A DNA stretch of 62,048 bases. Source: Roseateles sp. (GTDB lineage: Bacteria > Pseudomonadota > Gammaproteobacteria > Burkholderiales > Burkholderiaceae_C). The stretch is from the NCBI RefSeq assembly GCF_019237615.1, contig NZ_JAFAGT010000016.1, forward strand, positions 1 to 62,048. The letters are read 5' to 3'. Made by a program: the position numbers and the translations under genes. Under the pieces are notes generated by a model, which did no database searches, had not been told where the DNA came from, and worked only from the letters and a program-made list of their open reading frames with translations. This document shows positions 51,497 through 61,283 of the stretch, one piece after another (the first letter of the stretch is position 1; each line of letters begins with the position of its first letter).

Positions 51497-53287
51497 ATGC
51501 CCCAGTACCAACCGCCCATGCGTGACATGCAGTTCGTCATGCACGAGCTGCTGAACGTTGTCGACGAGTTGAAGATGCTGCCGGCCCATGCCGACATCGA
51601 TGCCGACACGATCAACGCGGTGCTTGAGGAAGGCGGCAAGTTCGCTGCCGAAGTCATCGCCCCCATCAACCTCAGCGGCGATGCCGAGGGCTGCACGCTC
51701 GACCAGGCCACGCACGCCGTGACCACGCCCAAGGGCTTCAAGGAGGCCTATCGGCAGTATGTCGAGGCCGGCTGGGCGGCGCTGTCCTGCGACACCGAGT
51801 ACGGCGGCCAGGGCCTGCCATTGCTGGTGAATCAGTTCTTCTACGAGATGCTGAACTCGGCCAACCAGGCCTGGACCATGTATCCGGGCCTGAGCCACGG
51901 CGCCTACGAGGCGCTGCATGCCCACGGTACGCCCGAGCAGAAGGCCACCTACCTGCCCAAGCTGACCAGCGGCGAGTGGACCGGCACCATGTGCCTGACC
52001 GAGCCGCATTGCGGCACCGACCTGGGCCTGCTGCGCACCAAGGCCGAGCCGCAGGCCGACGGCACGTACAAGATCACCGGCCAGAAGATCTTCATCTCCG
52101 CCGGCGAGCACGACATGGCCGAGAACATCATCCACCTGGTGCTGGCCCGTCTGCCGGACGCGCCGGTCGGCTCCAAGGGCATCTCGCTGTTCGTGGTGCC
52201 GAAGTTCAACGTCAACGCCGACGGCACGCTGGGCGCGCGCAACGGCCTCTTCTGCGCCGGCCTGGAGCACAAGATGGGCATCCACGGCAACGCCACCGCG
52301 CAGATCGTGCTGGAAGGTGCGACCGGCACGCTGGTGGGCCAGCCCAACAAGGGCCTGGCAGCGATGTTCGTCATGATGAACGCCGCCCGCCTGGGCGTGG
52401 GCAACCAGTCGCTGGGCCTGACGGAGGTGGCCTACCAGAACGCCGTGACCTACGCCAAGGACCGAATCCAGATGCGCGCCCTGTCCGGCCCCAAGGCGCC
52501 GGACAAGCCGGCCGACCCCATCATCGTGCACCCCGACGTGCGCAAGATGCTGCTCACGGCCCGCGCCTTCGCCGAGGGCGGCCGCATGCTGCAGGGCTAC
52601 ACCGTGCTGCAACTGGACAAGGCACTGAAGAGCGACGACGAGGACGAGCGCAAGGACGCCGATGCCGAGGTCGCGCTGCTGACGCCCATCATCAAGGCCT
52701 TCATCACCGACAACGGCTGGCTGGCCACCTCGCACTGCATGCAGGTTTACGGCGGCCACGGCTTCATCCACGAATGGGGCATGGAGCAGTTCGTGCGCGA
52801 CGCGCGCATCAACATGATCTACGAGGGCACCAACACCATCCAGTCGCTGGACCTGCTCGGCCGCAAGGTGCTCGCCAACAACGGCGCCACGCTGAAGAAG
52901 TTCGGCAAGAAGATCGCCGCCTTCATCGAGGAAGAGGGCGTCAATGAAGCCATGCAGGAGTTCGTGAACCCGCTGGCCGACCTGGGTGACAAGGTCAACA
53001 AGCTGACGCAGGAGATCGGCATGAAGGCCTTCGGCAACCCCGACGAGGTGGGCGCCGCGGCGGTGGACTACCTGCGCGTCGTGGGTCACATGACCTTCGC
53101 GTTCTTCTTCGCGCAGGCCGCCAAGATCGCGCTGGACAAGAAGGACTCGGGCGATCCGTTCTACACGGCCAAGCTGGCCACGGCACGCTTCTACTTCGCC
53201 AAGCTGCTGCCCGAGACTGCCAGCCTGATCCGCAGCTGCCGCGCGGGCCTGGCCCCGCTGATGGAAATGGACGAAGCGCTGTTCTGA
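51497..53287 (+). CDS. Acyl-CoA dehydrogenase with C-terminal extension
   Basis: This FAD enzyme introduces the trans-2 double bond in acyl-CoA. The 596-residue protein has the ACAD domains in order (N-terminal helices, middle beta domain with MCLTEPHCGTDLGLLRT, C-terminal helices) and the catalytic Glu in the YEGTNTIQSLDLLGRK motif near residue 440. An additional C-terminal domain of about 130 residues places it in the long-chain/DmdC-like subgroup. It opens the beta-oxidation operon, after a GGAG ribosome site. Confidence 0.94.
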   Translation: MPQYQPPMRDMQFVMHELLNVVDELKMLPAHADIDADTINAVLEEGGKFAAEVIAPINLSGDAEGCTLDQATHAVTTPKGFKEAYRQYVEAGWAALSCDTEYGGQGLPLLVNQFFYEMLNSANQAWTMYPGLSHGAYEALHAHGTPEQKATYLPKLTSGEWTGTMCLTEPHCGTDLGLLRTKAEPQADGTYKITGQKIFISAGEHDMAENIIHLVLARLPDAPVGSKGISLFVVPKFNVNADGTLGARNGLFCAGLEHKMGIHGNATAQIVLEGATGTLVGQPNKGLAAMFVMMNAARLGVGNQSLGLTEVAYQNAVTYAKDRIQMRALSGPKAPDKPADPIIVHPDVRKMLLTARAFAEGGRMLQGYTVLQLDKALKSDDEDERKDADAEVALLTPIIKAFITDNGWLATSHCMQVYGGHGFIHEWGMEQFVRDARINMIYEGTNTIQSLDLLGRKVLANNGATLKKFGKKIAAFIEEEGVNEAMQEFVNPLADLGDKVNKLTQEIGMKAFGNPDEVGAAAVDYLRVVGHMTFAFFFAQAAKIALDKKDSGDPFYTAKLATARFYFAKLLPETASLIRSCRAGLAPLMEMDEALF

Positions 53288-53316
53288 CGCGCCATGACAA
53301 CCCAGGAGACAAGCCG

Positions 53317-53748
53317 ATGAAGAAAGCCCTGATCGCCGCCGCCACGTTGCTGGCCCCCGTTCTCGCCCTCGCGCAGACCACGCCGGTGGGCCTGTGGAAG
53401 ACCATCGACGACGACGGCAAGACCGCCAAGTCGCTGGTGCGCATCAACGAGCAGGGTGGCGTGCTCGTCGGCAGCATCGACAAGCTGCTCGACGCCAAGG
53501 ACGGCCCCGATGCCAAGTGCGACAAGTGCGCGGACGACCGCAAGGACAAGCCCATCGTCGGCCTGCAGATCATCCGCGGCGTGAAGGCCGAGGGCGATGG
53601 CGTCTGGGGCGGCGGCGAGATCCTCGACCCCAACAACGGCAAGACCTACCGCACGCGCCTGAAGCCCGTGGATGGCGGCAAGAAGCTGGAGATGCGCGGC
53701 TACATCGGCCCCTTCTTCCGTACGCAGACGTGGATCCGCGTCGAGTAA
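53317..53748 (+). CDS. DUF2147 family periplasmic protein
   Basis: The 143-residue product has a signal peptide (MKKALIAAATLLAPVLALAQ) and the DUF2147 domain: PVGLWKTIDDDGKTAKSLVRI, a paired CDKC motif, KPIVGLQIIRG, and a C-terminal GYIGPFFRTQTWIR. Proteins of this family are small beta-rich periplasmic proteins of unknown role that bind hydrophobic ligands by fold analogy. It is embedded between two fatty-acid oxidation genes, which suggests a link with fatty-acid or lipid substrates. Confidence 0.9.
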   Translation: MKKALIAAATLLAPVLALAQTTPVGLWKTIDDDGKTAKSLVRINEQGGVLVGSIDKLLDAKDGPDAKCDKCADDRKDKPIVGLQIIRGVKAEGDGVWGGGEILDPNNGKTYRTRLKPVDGGKKLEMRGYIGPFFRTQTWIRVE

Positions 53749-53772
53749 ACGAACTACCTCGGAGATTTCCCA

Positions 53773-56169
53773 ATGAGTCGATTCCAAGTCCGCCGCGTCG
53801 CCGTGCTCGGCGCCGGCGTGATGGGCGCGCAGATCGCCGCCCACCTCGTCAATTGCAAGGTGCCGGTCGTGCTGTTCGATCTGCCCGCCAAGGATGGAGC
53901 CAAGAACGGCATCGTCACCAGGGCCGTCGAGGGCCTGAAGAAGCTCAAGCCGGCGCCGCTGGGCGAGGCAGCCGAGGCCGCGCTGATCCAGCAGGCCAAC
54001 TACGAGGAGCATCTTGAGCTGCTGAAGGACTGCGACCTCGTCATCGAGGCCATCGCCGAGCGCATGGACTGGAAGCTGGACCTGTACACCAAGATCGCGC
54101 CGTTCGTGGCCCAGCACGCCATCGTGGCGTCCAACACCTCGGGCCTGAGCATCACCAAGCTCTCCGAAGTCCTGCCCGAGGGGATCAAGCCGCGCTTCTG
54201 CGGCATCCACTTCTTCAACCCGCCGCGCTACATGGCGCTGGTGGAGCTGATCAATACGCCGACGACGCGACCGGAGATCCTCGACCAGCTCGAGGCCTTC
54301 GTCACCACGTCGCTGGGCAAGAGCGTCGTGCGCGCCCATGACACGCCCAACTTCGTCGCCAACCGGGTCGGCATCGCCGGCATGATGGCCACGATGATCG
54401 AGGCCGAGAAGTTCGGCCTGAGTGTCGACGTCGTCGACGACCTGACCGGCAAGAAACTGGGCCGCGCGTCCAGCGGCACCTTCCGCACCGCGGACGTCGT
54501 CGGCCTGGACACCATGGCCCACGTCGTGAAGACGATGCAGGACAACCTGAAGGACGACCCGTTCTACGGCACCTACGCCACGCCCAAGGTGCTGGCCGGC
54601 CTCATCGCGAAGGGTGCGCTGGGCCAGAAGACCGGCGCCGGCTTCTACAAGAAGGTGGGCAAGGACATCCAGCGCCTGGACTTCGCGACCGGCGAGTACG
54701 TCGCCGGCGGCAAGAAGGCCGACGAGATCGTTGCCCGAATGCTCAAGAAAGGCCCGGCCGACCGCCTGAAGCTGCTGCGTGAATCCAGCAACCCGCAGGC
54801 CCAGTTCCTGTGGGCCATCCTGCGCGACAGCTTCCATTACGCGGCCGTGCACCTGGCCGACGTGGCCGACACCGCGCGCGAGATCGACTTCGCGATGCGC
54901 TGGGGCTTCGGCAGCAGCCAAGGCCCGTTCGAGCTGTGGCAGGCCGCGGGCTGGAAGCAGGTTGCCGAGTGGATCTCGGCCGACATTGCCGAAGGCAAGG
55001 CGTTGTCAAGCGCGCCGCTGCCCGCCTGGGTGACGGAAGGCCCGGTCGCCGAAGCCGGTGGCGTGCACACGCCGCAGGGCTCGTGGAGCGCGCTGGAGGC
55101 GAGGTTCAAGCCGCGCAGCGAGCTGCCGGTTTACCAGCGACAGGCCTTCCGTGAATCGCTGCTGGGAACCGGCGCGGCAGACCCGTTGAAGTCGGGCACG
55201 GAGCTGTTCAAGAACGACGAGGTGCGCGTCTGGACGCTGGACGGCAACGTCGTCATCGCGTCGATCACCGCCAAGCTGCACCTGATCAGCCCAGCCGTCA
55301 CCGAGGGCCTGCTCAAGGCCGTCGAGATCGCCGAAGCGGACTACACGGGCATGGTCATCTGGAGCCCGGACGACGTGTTCTCGGCCGGCGCCAATCTGGA
55401 GTCCCTGATGCCCGTCTTCATGAAGATGGGCAGCAAGGGCATCGCGCCGGAAGAGAAGAAGCTTCAGGACATGATGCTGCGCCTGCGCTACGCCAGCGTG
55501 CCGGTTGTCGCCGCGATGCGCGGCCTGGCACTGGGCGGTGGCGCCGAGCTGGCCGTGTACTGCGCGCGCCGCGTCGCCCACATCGAGAGCTATGTGGGCC
55601 TGGTCGAAGTGGGCGTGGGCCTGGTGCCCGGCGGCGGCGGCCTGACCTACATTGCCCGCCGCGCCGCCGAGATGGCGGCGGCCGGCAATGCCGGCGCCGA
55701 CATCCTGAGCTTCCTGAAGGACGGCTTCATGACCGCGGCCACGGCCAAGGTCGCGACGTCGGCGCACGAGGCCCGCAAGAACGGCTTCCTGCTCGACAGC
55801 GACGTCATCGTGCCGCACAAGGACGAGCTGCTGCACGTGGCCATGGCCACCGCGCTGGGCATGGCCGAGGCCGGCTACCGACCTCCGCACAAGGCTGTTT
55901 TCCCGGTCGCCGGCCGCAGCGGCATCGCGACGATCAAGGGGCAGGTGGCCAACATGCGCGATGGCGGCTTCGTCAGCGCCCACGACTACCACCTGGCGTC
56001 GGCGATTGCCGACGTGGTCTGCGGTGGCGAGGTCGAGGCGGGTTCCCTCGTCACCGAGGAGTACCTGATGGCGCTGGAGCGCAAGCATTTCTGCTCGCTG
56101 CTGGACAACCCCAAGACGCAGGAACGCATCATGGGGATGCTGCAAACCGGCAAGCCGGTCCGCAACTGA
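53773..56169 (+). CDS. 3-hydroxyacyl-CoA dehydrogenase/enoyl-CoA hydratase fusion
   Basis: The 798-residue protein carries two beta-oxidation steps. The N-terminal dehydrogenase has the NAD motif VAVLGAGVMGAQIAAHL, catalytic residues in HFFNPPRYMALVE, and DTPNFVANRVG; the C-terminal crotonase domain, from about residue 480, has FSAGANLESLM and LGGGAELAVYC. The order (dehydrogenase first) is that of FadN of Bacillus rather than FadB of E. coli. It follows the DUF2147 gene by 24 bases and should supply 3-ketoacyl-CoA to the downstream thiolase. Confidence 0.95.
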   Translation: MSRFQVRRVAVLGAGVMGAQIAAHLVNCKVPVVLFDLPAKDGAKNGIVTRAVEGLKKLKPAPLGEAAEAALIQQANYEEHLELLKDCDLVIEAIAERMDWKLDLYTKIAPFVAQHAIVASNTSGLSITKLSEVLPEGIKPRFCGIHFFNPPRYMALVELINTPTTRPEILDQLEAFVTTSLGKSVVRAHDTPNFVANRVGIAGMMATMIEAEKFGLSVDVVDDLTGKKLGRASSGTFRTADVVGLDTMAHVVKTMQDNLKDDPFYGTYATPKVLAGLIAKGALGQKTGAGFYKKVGKDIQRLDFATGEYVAGGKKADEIVARMLKKGPADRLKLLRESSNPQAQFLWAILRDSFHYAAVHLADVADTAREIDFAMRWGFGSSQGPFELWQAAGWKQVAEWISADIAEGKALSSAPLPAWVTEGPVAEAGGVHTPQGSWSALEARFKPRSELPVYQRQAFRESLLGTGAADPLKSGTELFKNDEVRVWTLDGNVVIASITAKLHLISPAVTEGLLKAVEIAEADYTGMVIWSPDDVFSAGANLESLMPVFMKMGSKGIAPEEKKLQDMMLRLRYASVPVVAAMRGLALGGGAELAVYCARRVAHIESYVGLVEVGVGLVPGGGGLTYIARRAAEMAAAGNAGADILSFLKDGFMTAATAKVATSAHEARKNGFLLDSDVIVPHKDELLHVAMATALGMAEAGYRPPHKAVFPVAGRSGIATIKGQVANMRDGGFVSAHDYHLASAIADVVCGGEVEAGSLVTEEYLMALERKHFCSLLDNPKTQERIMGMLQTGKPVRN

Positions 56170-56179
56170 GACCGATGTC

Positions 56180-56671
56180 GTGAACCGGCTTCAACGCACG
56201 CTCGCCAAGCTGGACGGCCTGCCCGGTCCGCTGCGAGGCGCCGCGCGCAACTTCGCGCTGCGGCGTGCCGTCCCGTTCACCGGTACGGCGGCGCTGGACT
56301 TCGTCGCGCTCACGCCCGAGCGCAGCGAGATCCGTGTCGCCAACGAGCGCCGCGTGCAGAACCACATCAAGGGCGTGCATGCGGCCGCGATGTCGCTGCT
56401 GGCCGAGACGGCCACCGGCATGGTGGTGGGCATGAACGTGCGTGACGACTGCCTGCCGCTGTGCAAGTCGCTGCAGGTGAATTTCAAGAAGCGCGCCACC
56501 GGCGGTCTGGTCGCCCGCGCCCACCTGACCGAGGCCCAGCGAGCCAGCATGGCCAGCGAGACCAGGGGCGAGGTGCGCGTCGCCGTGACCGTGACCGACG
56601 AAGCCGGCATCGAGCCGATCCAGTGTGAATTTGTCTGGGCCTGGGTGCCCAAGGAAAAGCCCCAGGCTTGA
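56180..56671 (+). CDS. DUF4442/PaaI-like hotdog-fold thioesterase
   Basis: The 163-residue protein shows a hotdog-fold pattern (HIKGVHAAAMSLLAETATGMVVGMNV and an EVRVAVTVTDEAG strand) of the DUF4442 thioesterase-like family. In this operon it may hydrolyse stalled acyl-CoA intermediates, an inference from context. GTG at 56180 is the best start, 11 bases after the preceding stop; there is no suitable ATG. Confidence 0.82.
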   Translation: MNRLQRTLAKLDGLPGPLRGAARNFALRRAVPFTGTAALDFVALTPERSEIRVANERRVQNHIKGVHAAAMSLLAETATGMVVGMNVRDDCLPLCKSLQVNFKKRATGGLVARAHLTEAQRASMASETRGEVRVAVTVTDEAGIEPIQCEFVWAWVPKEKPQA

Positions 56672-56682
56672 AAGGAACAAAC

Positions 56683-57897
56683 ATGAGCAAGCAAGTCCAG
56701 GACGCCTACGTCGTCGCCGCCACCCGTCTGCCCATCGGCAAGAGCGGCCGTGGCTACTTCAAGAACACCCGCCCCGACGAGATGCTCGTCAAGGTCATGC
56801 AGGCCGCGCTGGCGCAAGCCCCTGGCCTGGAAGCCAAGGCGATCGAGGATGCCATCGTCGGCTGCTCCTTCCCCGAGGCCGAGCAGGGCATGAACATCGC
56901 CCGAGTGGCCTCCGTGCTGGCCGGCTTCGGCCCAACGGTGGGCGGCGTGACGATCAACCGCTATTGCGCCTCCGGCATCACCGCCGTGCAGATGGCTGCC
57001 GACCGCATCCGTGTTGGCGAGGCCGACGTGATGTTCGCGGGCGGCGTCGAGTCCATGTCCATGATCCCCATGGGCGGCAACAAGCCGAGCCTGAGCCCGC
57101 TGATCTTCGAGAAGGACGAGAACATCGGCATCGCCTACGGCATGGGCCTGACGGCAGAGAAGGTCGCCGAGAAGTGGAAGATCAGCCGCGAGGCGCAGGA
57201 TGCGTTCTCGCTGCAGTCCCACCAGCGCGCCATCGCCGCGATGCAGGCGGGCCACTTCGATGCCGAGATGACGGCCTTCGACATCATCGAGCGCACGCCC
57301 AACCTGGCCGACGGCACGGTCAACGTGAAGACCCGCACCGTCAAGCTCGACGAAGGCGCCCGCCCTGACACCAGCCTGGAAGGCCTGGCCAAGCTCAAGC
57401 CGGTGTTCGCCGCCAAGGGCAGCGTGACGGCCGGCAACAGCTCGCAGACCTCCGACGGCTCGGGCGGCCTCATCATCGTCAGCGAAGCCGCGCTGAAGCG
57501 CTACAACCTGACGCCGCTGGCCCGCTTCGTTTCCTTCGCCGTCAAGGGCGTGCCGCCCGAGATCATGGGCATAGGCCCCATCGAGGCCATCCCGGCCGCG
57601 CTGAGGATGGCCGGCATCTCGGCCCGGGACCTGGATTGGGTCGAGTTGAACGAAGCCTTCGCCGCGCAATCGCTGGCCGTGCTGAACGACCTCGACAGCA
57701 AGGGCATCGAGCTGGACCGTGCCAAGGTCAACCCCAACGGCGGCGCCATCGCGCTGGGCCACCCGCTGGGCGCCACTGGCGCCATCCGCGCGGCCTCGGT
57801 CATCCACGGCCTGCGCCGCACCGGCGGCAAGTACGGCATGGTGACGATGTGCGTGGGCGCCGGCCAGGGCGCGGCCGGCATCTTCGAGAGGCTCTGA
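56683..57897 (+). CDS. Acetyl-CoA C-acyltransferase (3-ketoacyl-CoA thiolase)
   Basis: The 404-residue thiolase cleaves 3-ketoacyl-CoA to acetyl-CoA and a shortened acyl-CoA. Motifs are complete: nucleophilic Cys in NRYCASGITAVQMA (about residue 93), NEAFAAQSLAVL, GGAIALGHPLGATG with the catalytic His, and the second Cys in CVGAGQGAAG. An AAAGGAAC ribosome site precedes ATG 56683. It partners the dehydrogenase/hydratase fusion upstream. Confidence 0.95.
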   Translation: MSKQVQDAYVVAATRLPIGKSGRGYFKNTRPDEMLVKVMQAALAQAPGLEAKAIEDAIVGCSFPEAEQGMNIARVASVLAGFGPTVGGVTINRYCASGITAVQMAADRIRVGEADVMFAGGVESMSMIPMGGNKPSLSPLIFEKDENIGIAYGMGLTAEKVAEKWKISREAQDAFSLQSHQRAIAAMQAGHFDAEMTAFDIIERTPNLADGTVNVKTRTVKLDEGARPDTSLEGLAKLKPVFAAKGSVTAGNSSQTSDGSGGLIIVSEAALKRYNLTPLARFVSFAVKGVPPEIMGIGPIEAIPAALRMAGISARDLDWVELNEAFAAQSLAVLNDLDSKGIELDRAKVNPNGGAIALGHPLGATGAIRAASVIHGLRRTGGKYGMVTMCVGAGQGAAGIFERL

Positions 57898-57900
57898 GCC

Positions 57901-58434
57901 ATGGACCGCCGCGCCGCACTGAAGACCACGACGGTGTTGCTCGCGGCGACGCCGCTGGCGGGCTGCACCGGCCGGCTGGACACCTTCGCGACCTGGAAGG
58001 AGGCCCAGCAGGCCGTGCTGGAGCTGCTGTTCACGCCCAAGGTCGTGCACGGCAGCCCCTGGAACCTCAGCCAGGTGTTGCAGCACCTGGCGCAGAGCAT
58101 CGAGTTCTCGATGCAGGGCTTCCCGGTGCTCAAGGGCGCCTGGTTCCGCTCCTCCATCGGTTCGGCGGCCTTCGCCGTCTTCAATGCGCGCGGCGCGATG
58201 AGCCATGACCTCGCCGAGCCCATTCCGGGGGCGCCTCCGCTGGATGCGTCGCAGGTGCTGAAGACCTCGGTGAACCGGCTGCTGGAGGCGATGGATGCGT
58301 TTGCCCAATTCAACGGTACGCTGCGGCCTCATTTCGCCTACGGCGAGCTGACCAAGCCGCAGTACGAGCGAGCCCATCTGATGCACTTGGCCAACCACTG
58401 GACCCAGTTCCAGGCCAAGACCGCTACCGCTTGA
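57901..58434 (+). CDS. DUF1569 family Tat/lipoprotein-like protein
   Basis: The 177-residue product has a twin-arginine-like N-terminus (MDRRAALKTTTVLL) leading into a lipobox-like PLAGC (Cys about residue 22), so it may be exported and lipid-anchored. The mature part has a DinB/DUF1569 helical pattern ending in HLMHLANHWTQFQ. Function is unknown, but the gene is 3 bases from the thiolase and 10 from the hydratase, hence in the same operon. Confidence 0.85.
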   Translation: MDRRAALKTTTVLLAATPLAGCTGRLDTFATWKEAQQAVLELLFTPKVVHGSPWNLSQVLQHLAQSIEFSMQGFPVLKGAWFRSSIGSAAFAVFNARGAMSHDLAEPIPGAPPLDASQVLKTSVNRLLEAMDAFAQFNGTLRPHFAYGELTKPQYERAHLMHLANHWTQFQAKTATA

Positions 58435-58444
58435 GGAATTCCGC

Positions 58445-59209
58445 ATGACCATCAAGAGCTACACCGTCAACGGCGTCGCGACCCTGGAGATCGCCCGCCC
58501 CGAGAAGAAGAACGCCATCACGCAGGCCATGTACCAGGCGATGGCCGACGCGCTGCGCGCGGCCGACGCCGACCCGGCCGTGCGCGCCGTGCTGATCACG
58601 GGCCAGCCAGGCATCTTCACGTCGGGCAACGACCTGGAAGACTTCATGGCCGGCCCGCCGCGCAATGCCGACGCGCCCACCTTCCAGTTCATGCACGCGC
58701 TGGTGGACTGCGGCAAGCCAGTCGTCGCGGCCGTCACGGGTGCGGCCATTGGCATTGGCACGACCATGCTGCTGCATTGCGACTTCGTCTTCGTCGCCGA
58801 CGATGCCCGCCTGGCCATGCCCTTTGTCGCGCTGGGCCTGGTGCCCGAGTTCGCGTCCAGCGTCGTGCTGCCGCAGCTGATGGGCAACCGCCGCGCGGCC
58901 GAGAAGCTGCTGCTGGGCGACCCCTTCACCGGCGAGCAGGCGGTGGAATGCGGCATCGCCAACCGCGTGCTGCCGGGCGGCGAGGTGCTCAACCACGCGC
59001 GCCGCATCGCCGAGCGCTTCAACCACCTGGCGCCGGGCGCCGTGCGCGACAGCAAGAAGCTGATCCGCGACGCGCAGCGCGAGGCCGTCAAGGCCGCGAT
59101 CGCGCGCGAGTCCGAGGTCTTCGGCGCGCGGCTGCGCAGCCCGGAGGCGCAGGAGGCCTTCCAGGCCTTCTTCCAGAAGCGCGCGCCGGACTTCTCCAAG
59201 TTCAGCTGA
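58445..59209 (+). CDS. Enoyl-CoA hydratase/isomerase family protein
   Basis: The 254-residue crotonase-fold protein has the oxyanion motifs FTSGNDLEDFM and AAIGIGTTMLLHCD, with the conserved VPEFASSVVLPQLMG segment. The second glutamate expected for hydratases is replaced or shifted in GLVPEFASS, which retains one Glu, so hydratase or isomerase activity cannot be told apart here. It closes the beta-oxidation operon and may process unsaturated or modified acyl-CoA. Confidence 0.9.
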   Translation: MTIKSYTVNGVATLEIARPEKKNAITQAMYQAMADALRAADADPAVRAVLITGQPGIFTSGNDLEDFMAGPPRNADAPTFQFMHALVDCGKPVVAAVTGAAIGIGTTMLLHCDFVFVADDARLAMPFVALGLVPEFASSVVLPQLMGNRRAAEKLLLGDPFTGEQAVECGIANRVLPGGEVLNHARRIAERFNHLAPGAVRDSKKLIRDAQREAVKAAIARESEVFGARLRSPEAQEAFQAFFQKRAPDFSKFS

Positions 59210-59239
59210 GCATCGGCCATACGCCGCGTCCTCGCCACC

Positions 59240-59974
59240 TTGGTGCTTGCCCCGCTGCTGCTGTGGCAGGGGCGGGCCGTGCGCGCCCGCGCGCTGCGGC
59301 TGCCCGAGGCCGAGGGGCAGCGCACCGGCAGCAGCGGGCCGCCGCAGCCGACGCCTGAGGTGCGGCCGCTGCGGCTGCTGATCGTCGGCGATTCATCGGC
59401 CGCTGGCGTCGGTGCCGCTACCCAGCGAGAGGCGCTGGCCGGGCGGCTGTCCGAGGAACTGGCCCGCCGCACCGGCCGCGCAGTGCATTGGCAGCTGCTG
59501 GCTCGCACCGGCCTCACGAGCGCCGAGGCCTGCGAGCTGCTTGCTCGGGCGCCCCTGGCGCCGGCCGATCTGGCGGTGACGGCGCTGGGCGTCAACGACG
59601 CCACGGGGCGCGTGCCGCCCGGCCCGTGGCTGGGGGCGCTGGACCGCATCGACGACCTGTTGCGCCGGCGCGCTGGCGTGCGCTTCGTGCTGCACTGTGC
59701 GGTGCCGCCCATGCAGCGCTTCGCGCTGCTGCCGCAGCCGCTGCGCTGGTGGATGGGCGGGCAGGCCGGGCGCCTGAACGCGGCGCTGGCCGGCCATCTG
59801 CAGGGGCGCGCGGACCGTGCGCTGCTGGCCCTGCCGGAAGAACTGCAGGCCGAGGCCGATCGCCTGATGGCACACGACGGCTTCCATCCAGGTCCGGCCG
59901 GCTATGCGTTGTGGGCCCGGGCGCTGGCGGAGCCGCTGGCGCGGGCGTGGGCGTGGGCGGCGTCGCCGCCCTGA
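59240..59974 (+). CDS. SGNH/GDSL hydrolase
   Basis: The protein has the GDSL block I LLIVGDSSAAGVG with the nucleophilic Ser, block III GVND, and block V DGFHPGPAGY with the catalytic Asp/His, so it should be an active esterase or lipase-like enzyme. An N-terminal hydrophobic segment (LVLAPLLLWQG) suggests membrane anchoring or export. The start is uncertain: TTG 59240 or GTG 59243 begin within that segment. The frame is open further up, with ATA at 59219 before RRVLATLVLAPLLL, where a natural start would be expected. Confidence 0.82.
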   Translation: MVLAPLLLWQGRAVRARALRLPEAEGQRTGSSGPPQPTPEVRPLRLLIVGDSSAAGVGAATQREALAGRLSEELARRTGRAVHWQLLARTGLTSAEACELLARAPLAPADLAVTALGVNDATGRVPPGPWLGALDRIDDLLRRRAGVRFVLHCAVPPMQRFALLPQPLRWWMGGQAGRLNAALAGHLQGRADRALLALPEELQAEADRLMAHDGFHPGPAGYALWARALAEPLARAWAWAASPP

Positions 59975-59987
59975 AGGAGGCGCGCGC

Positions 59988-61283
59988 TCAGTCGTCGCCG
60001 CCGGCCCGGCCGTTAAGCGCCCGGTCCAGGGCCTCGGTGTCCAGCGCCCGCTCCCACTTGGAGACCACCACCGTCGCCACCGCATTGCCCATGAAGTTGG
60101 TCAGTGAGCGGCATTCGGACATGAAGCGGTCCACGCCCAGGATCAGCGCCATGCCGGCCACGGGCAGCTCGGGCACCACCGACAGCGTGGCCGCCAGCGT
60201 GATGAAGCCCGCGCCGGTGACGCCGGCAGCGCCCTTGGAGCTCAGCATCGCGACCAGCAGCAGCGTGATCTGCTGGCCCAGCGTCAGATCGGTGTTGGTG
60301 GCCTGCGCGATGAAGAGGGCCGCCAGCGTCATGTAGATGTTGGTGCCATCGAGGTTGAAGGAGTAGCCGGTCGGCACGACCAGGCCCACCACCGTCTTCT
60401 CGCAGCCGGCCCTCTCCATCTTCTCCATCAGCAGCGGCAGCGCCGACTCCGAGGACGAGGTGCCCAGCACCAGCAGCAGCTCGGCCTTCAGGTAGCGGGC
60501 CAGCTTGAGGACGGAGAAGCCGCATAGCCGCGCCACGATGCCCAGGACGACCAGCACGAACAGCAGTGCGGTGATGTAGAAGCAGCCGACCAGCCAGGCG
60601 AGGTTGGCCAGCGCCGCAAGACCGTACTTGCCGATGGTGAAGGCCATCGCGCCCAGCGCGCCCAGCGGGGCGGTGCGCATCAGCAGGTGCACCAGCCGGA
60701 ACACAGGCGCGGTCATCGCATCGAAGAACACCAGCACCGGCCTGCCGCGCTCGCCGGACAGGGCGAGCGACACGCCGAACAGCACCGCGACGAACAGCGT
60801 CTGCAGGATGTTGCCGTCCGCCAGCGCACCTATCAGCGATTTCGGGATGATGTCCATCAGGAAGCCGACGATGGTCAGGTCGTGCGTCTTCTCGACGTAG
60901 CTGCGGACCTCCTTCTGGTCCAGGTCGGCGACGTTGACGTTCATGCCGGCGCCGGGCTGCACCGCATGCGCCACCAGCATGCCGACGATCAGCGCCAGCG
61001 TCGAGAAGAACAGGAAGTACAGCATCGCCTTGCCGAATACCCGGCCGACCGCCTGCAGGTGCGTCATGCTGGCGATGCCGGTGACGATGGTCAGGAAGAT
61101 CACCGGCGCGATGATCATCTTGACCAGGCTGATGAAGGCGTCGCCCAGCGGCTTCAGCTTGGTGGCGTAATGCGGCTCGAAATGCCCCAGCAGCACGCCG
61201 ATCGCGATGGCGATCAGCACCTGCACATACAGCTGCTTGTACAGCGGCACCGGTGCCGCGGGCGCAGAGGAGGTGGGAAGCAT
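59988..61283 (-). CDS. dctA: C4-dicarboxylate transporter DctA
   Basis: DctA imports succinate, fumarate and malate with protons or sodium. The 431-residue protein has the glutamate/dicarboxylate symporter fold: eight transmembrane helices, the serine-rich reentrant loop [10 protein letters not shown], and the substrate motif [16 protein letters not shown], together with [18 protein letters not shown], characteristic of DctA. A good AGGAG ribosome site precedes the ATG. Its 3' end faces the SGNH hydrolase gene with a gap of 13 bases and no visible terminator. Confidence 0.95.
   Translation of the reverse strand: MLPTSSAPAAPVPLYKQLYVQVLIAIAIGVLLGHFEPHYATKLKPLGDAFISLVKMIIAPVIFLTIVTGIASMTHLQAVGRVFGKAMLYFLFFSTLALIVGMLVAHAVQPGAGMNVNVADLDQKEVRSYVEKTHDLTIVGFLMDIIPKSLIGALADGNILQTLFVAVLFGVSLALSGERGRPVLVFFDAMTAPVFRLVHLLMRTAPLGALGAMAFTIGKYGLAALANLAWLVGCFYITALLFVLVVLGIVARLCGFSVLKLARYLKAELLLVLGTSSSESALPLLMEKMERAGCEKTVVGLVVPTGYSFNLDGTNIYMTLAALFIAQATNTDLTLGQQITLLLVAMLSSKGAAGVTGAGFITLAATLSVVPELPVAGMALILGVDRFMSECRSLTNFMGNAVATVVVSKWERALDTEALDRALNGRAGGDD

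Noticed and set aside
53294-53320. An eight-codon frame overlapping the DUF2147 start, as a fifth junction linker
   Set aside because: It does not overlap the upstream stop, lacks the shared C-rich core, and is short enough to be chance.
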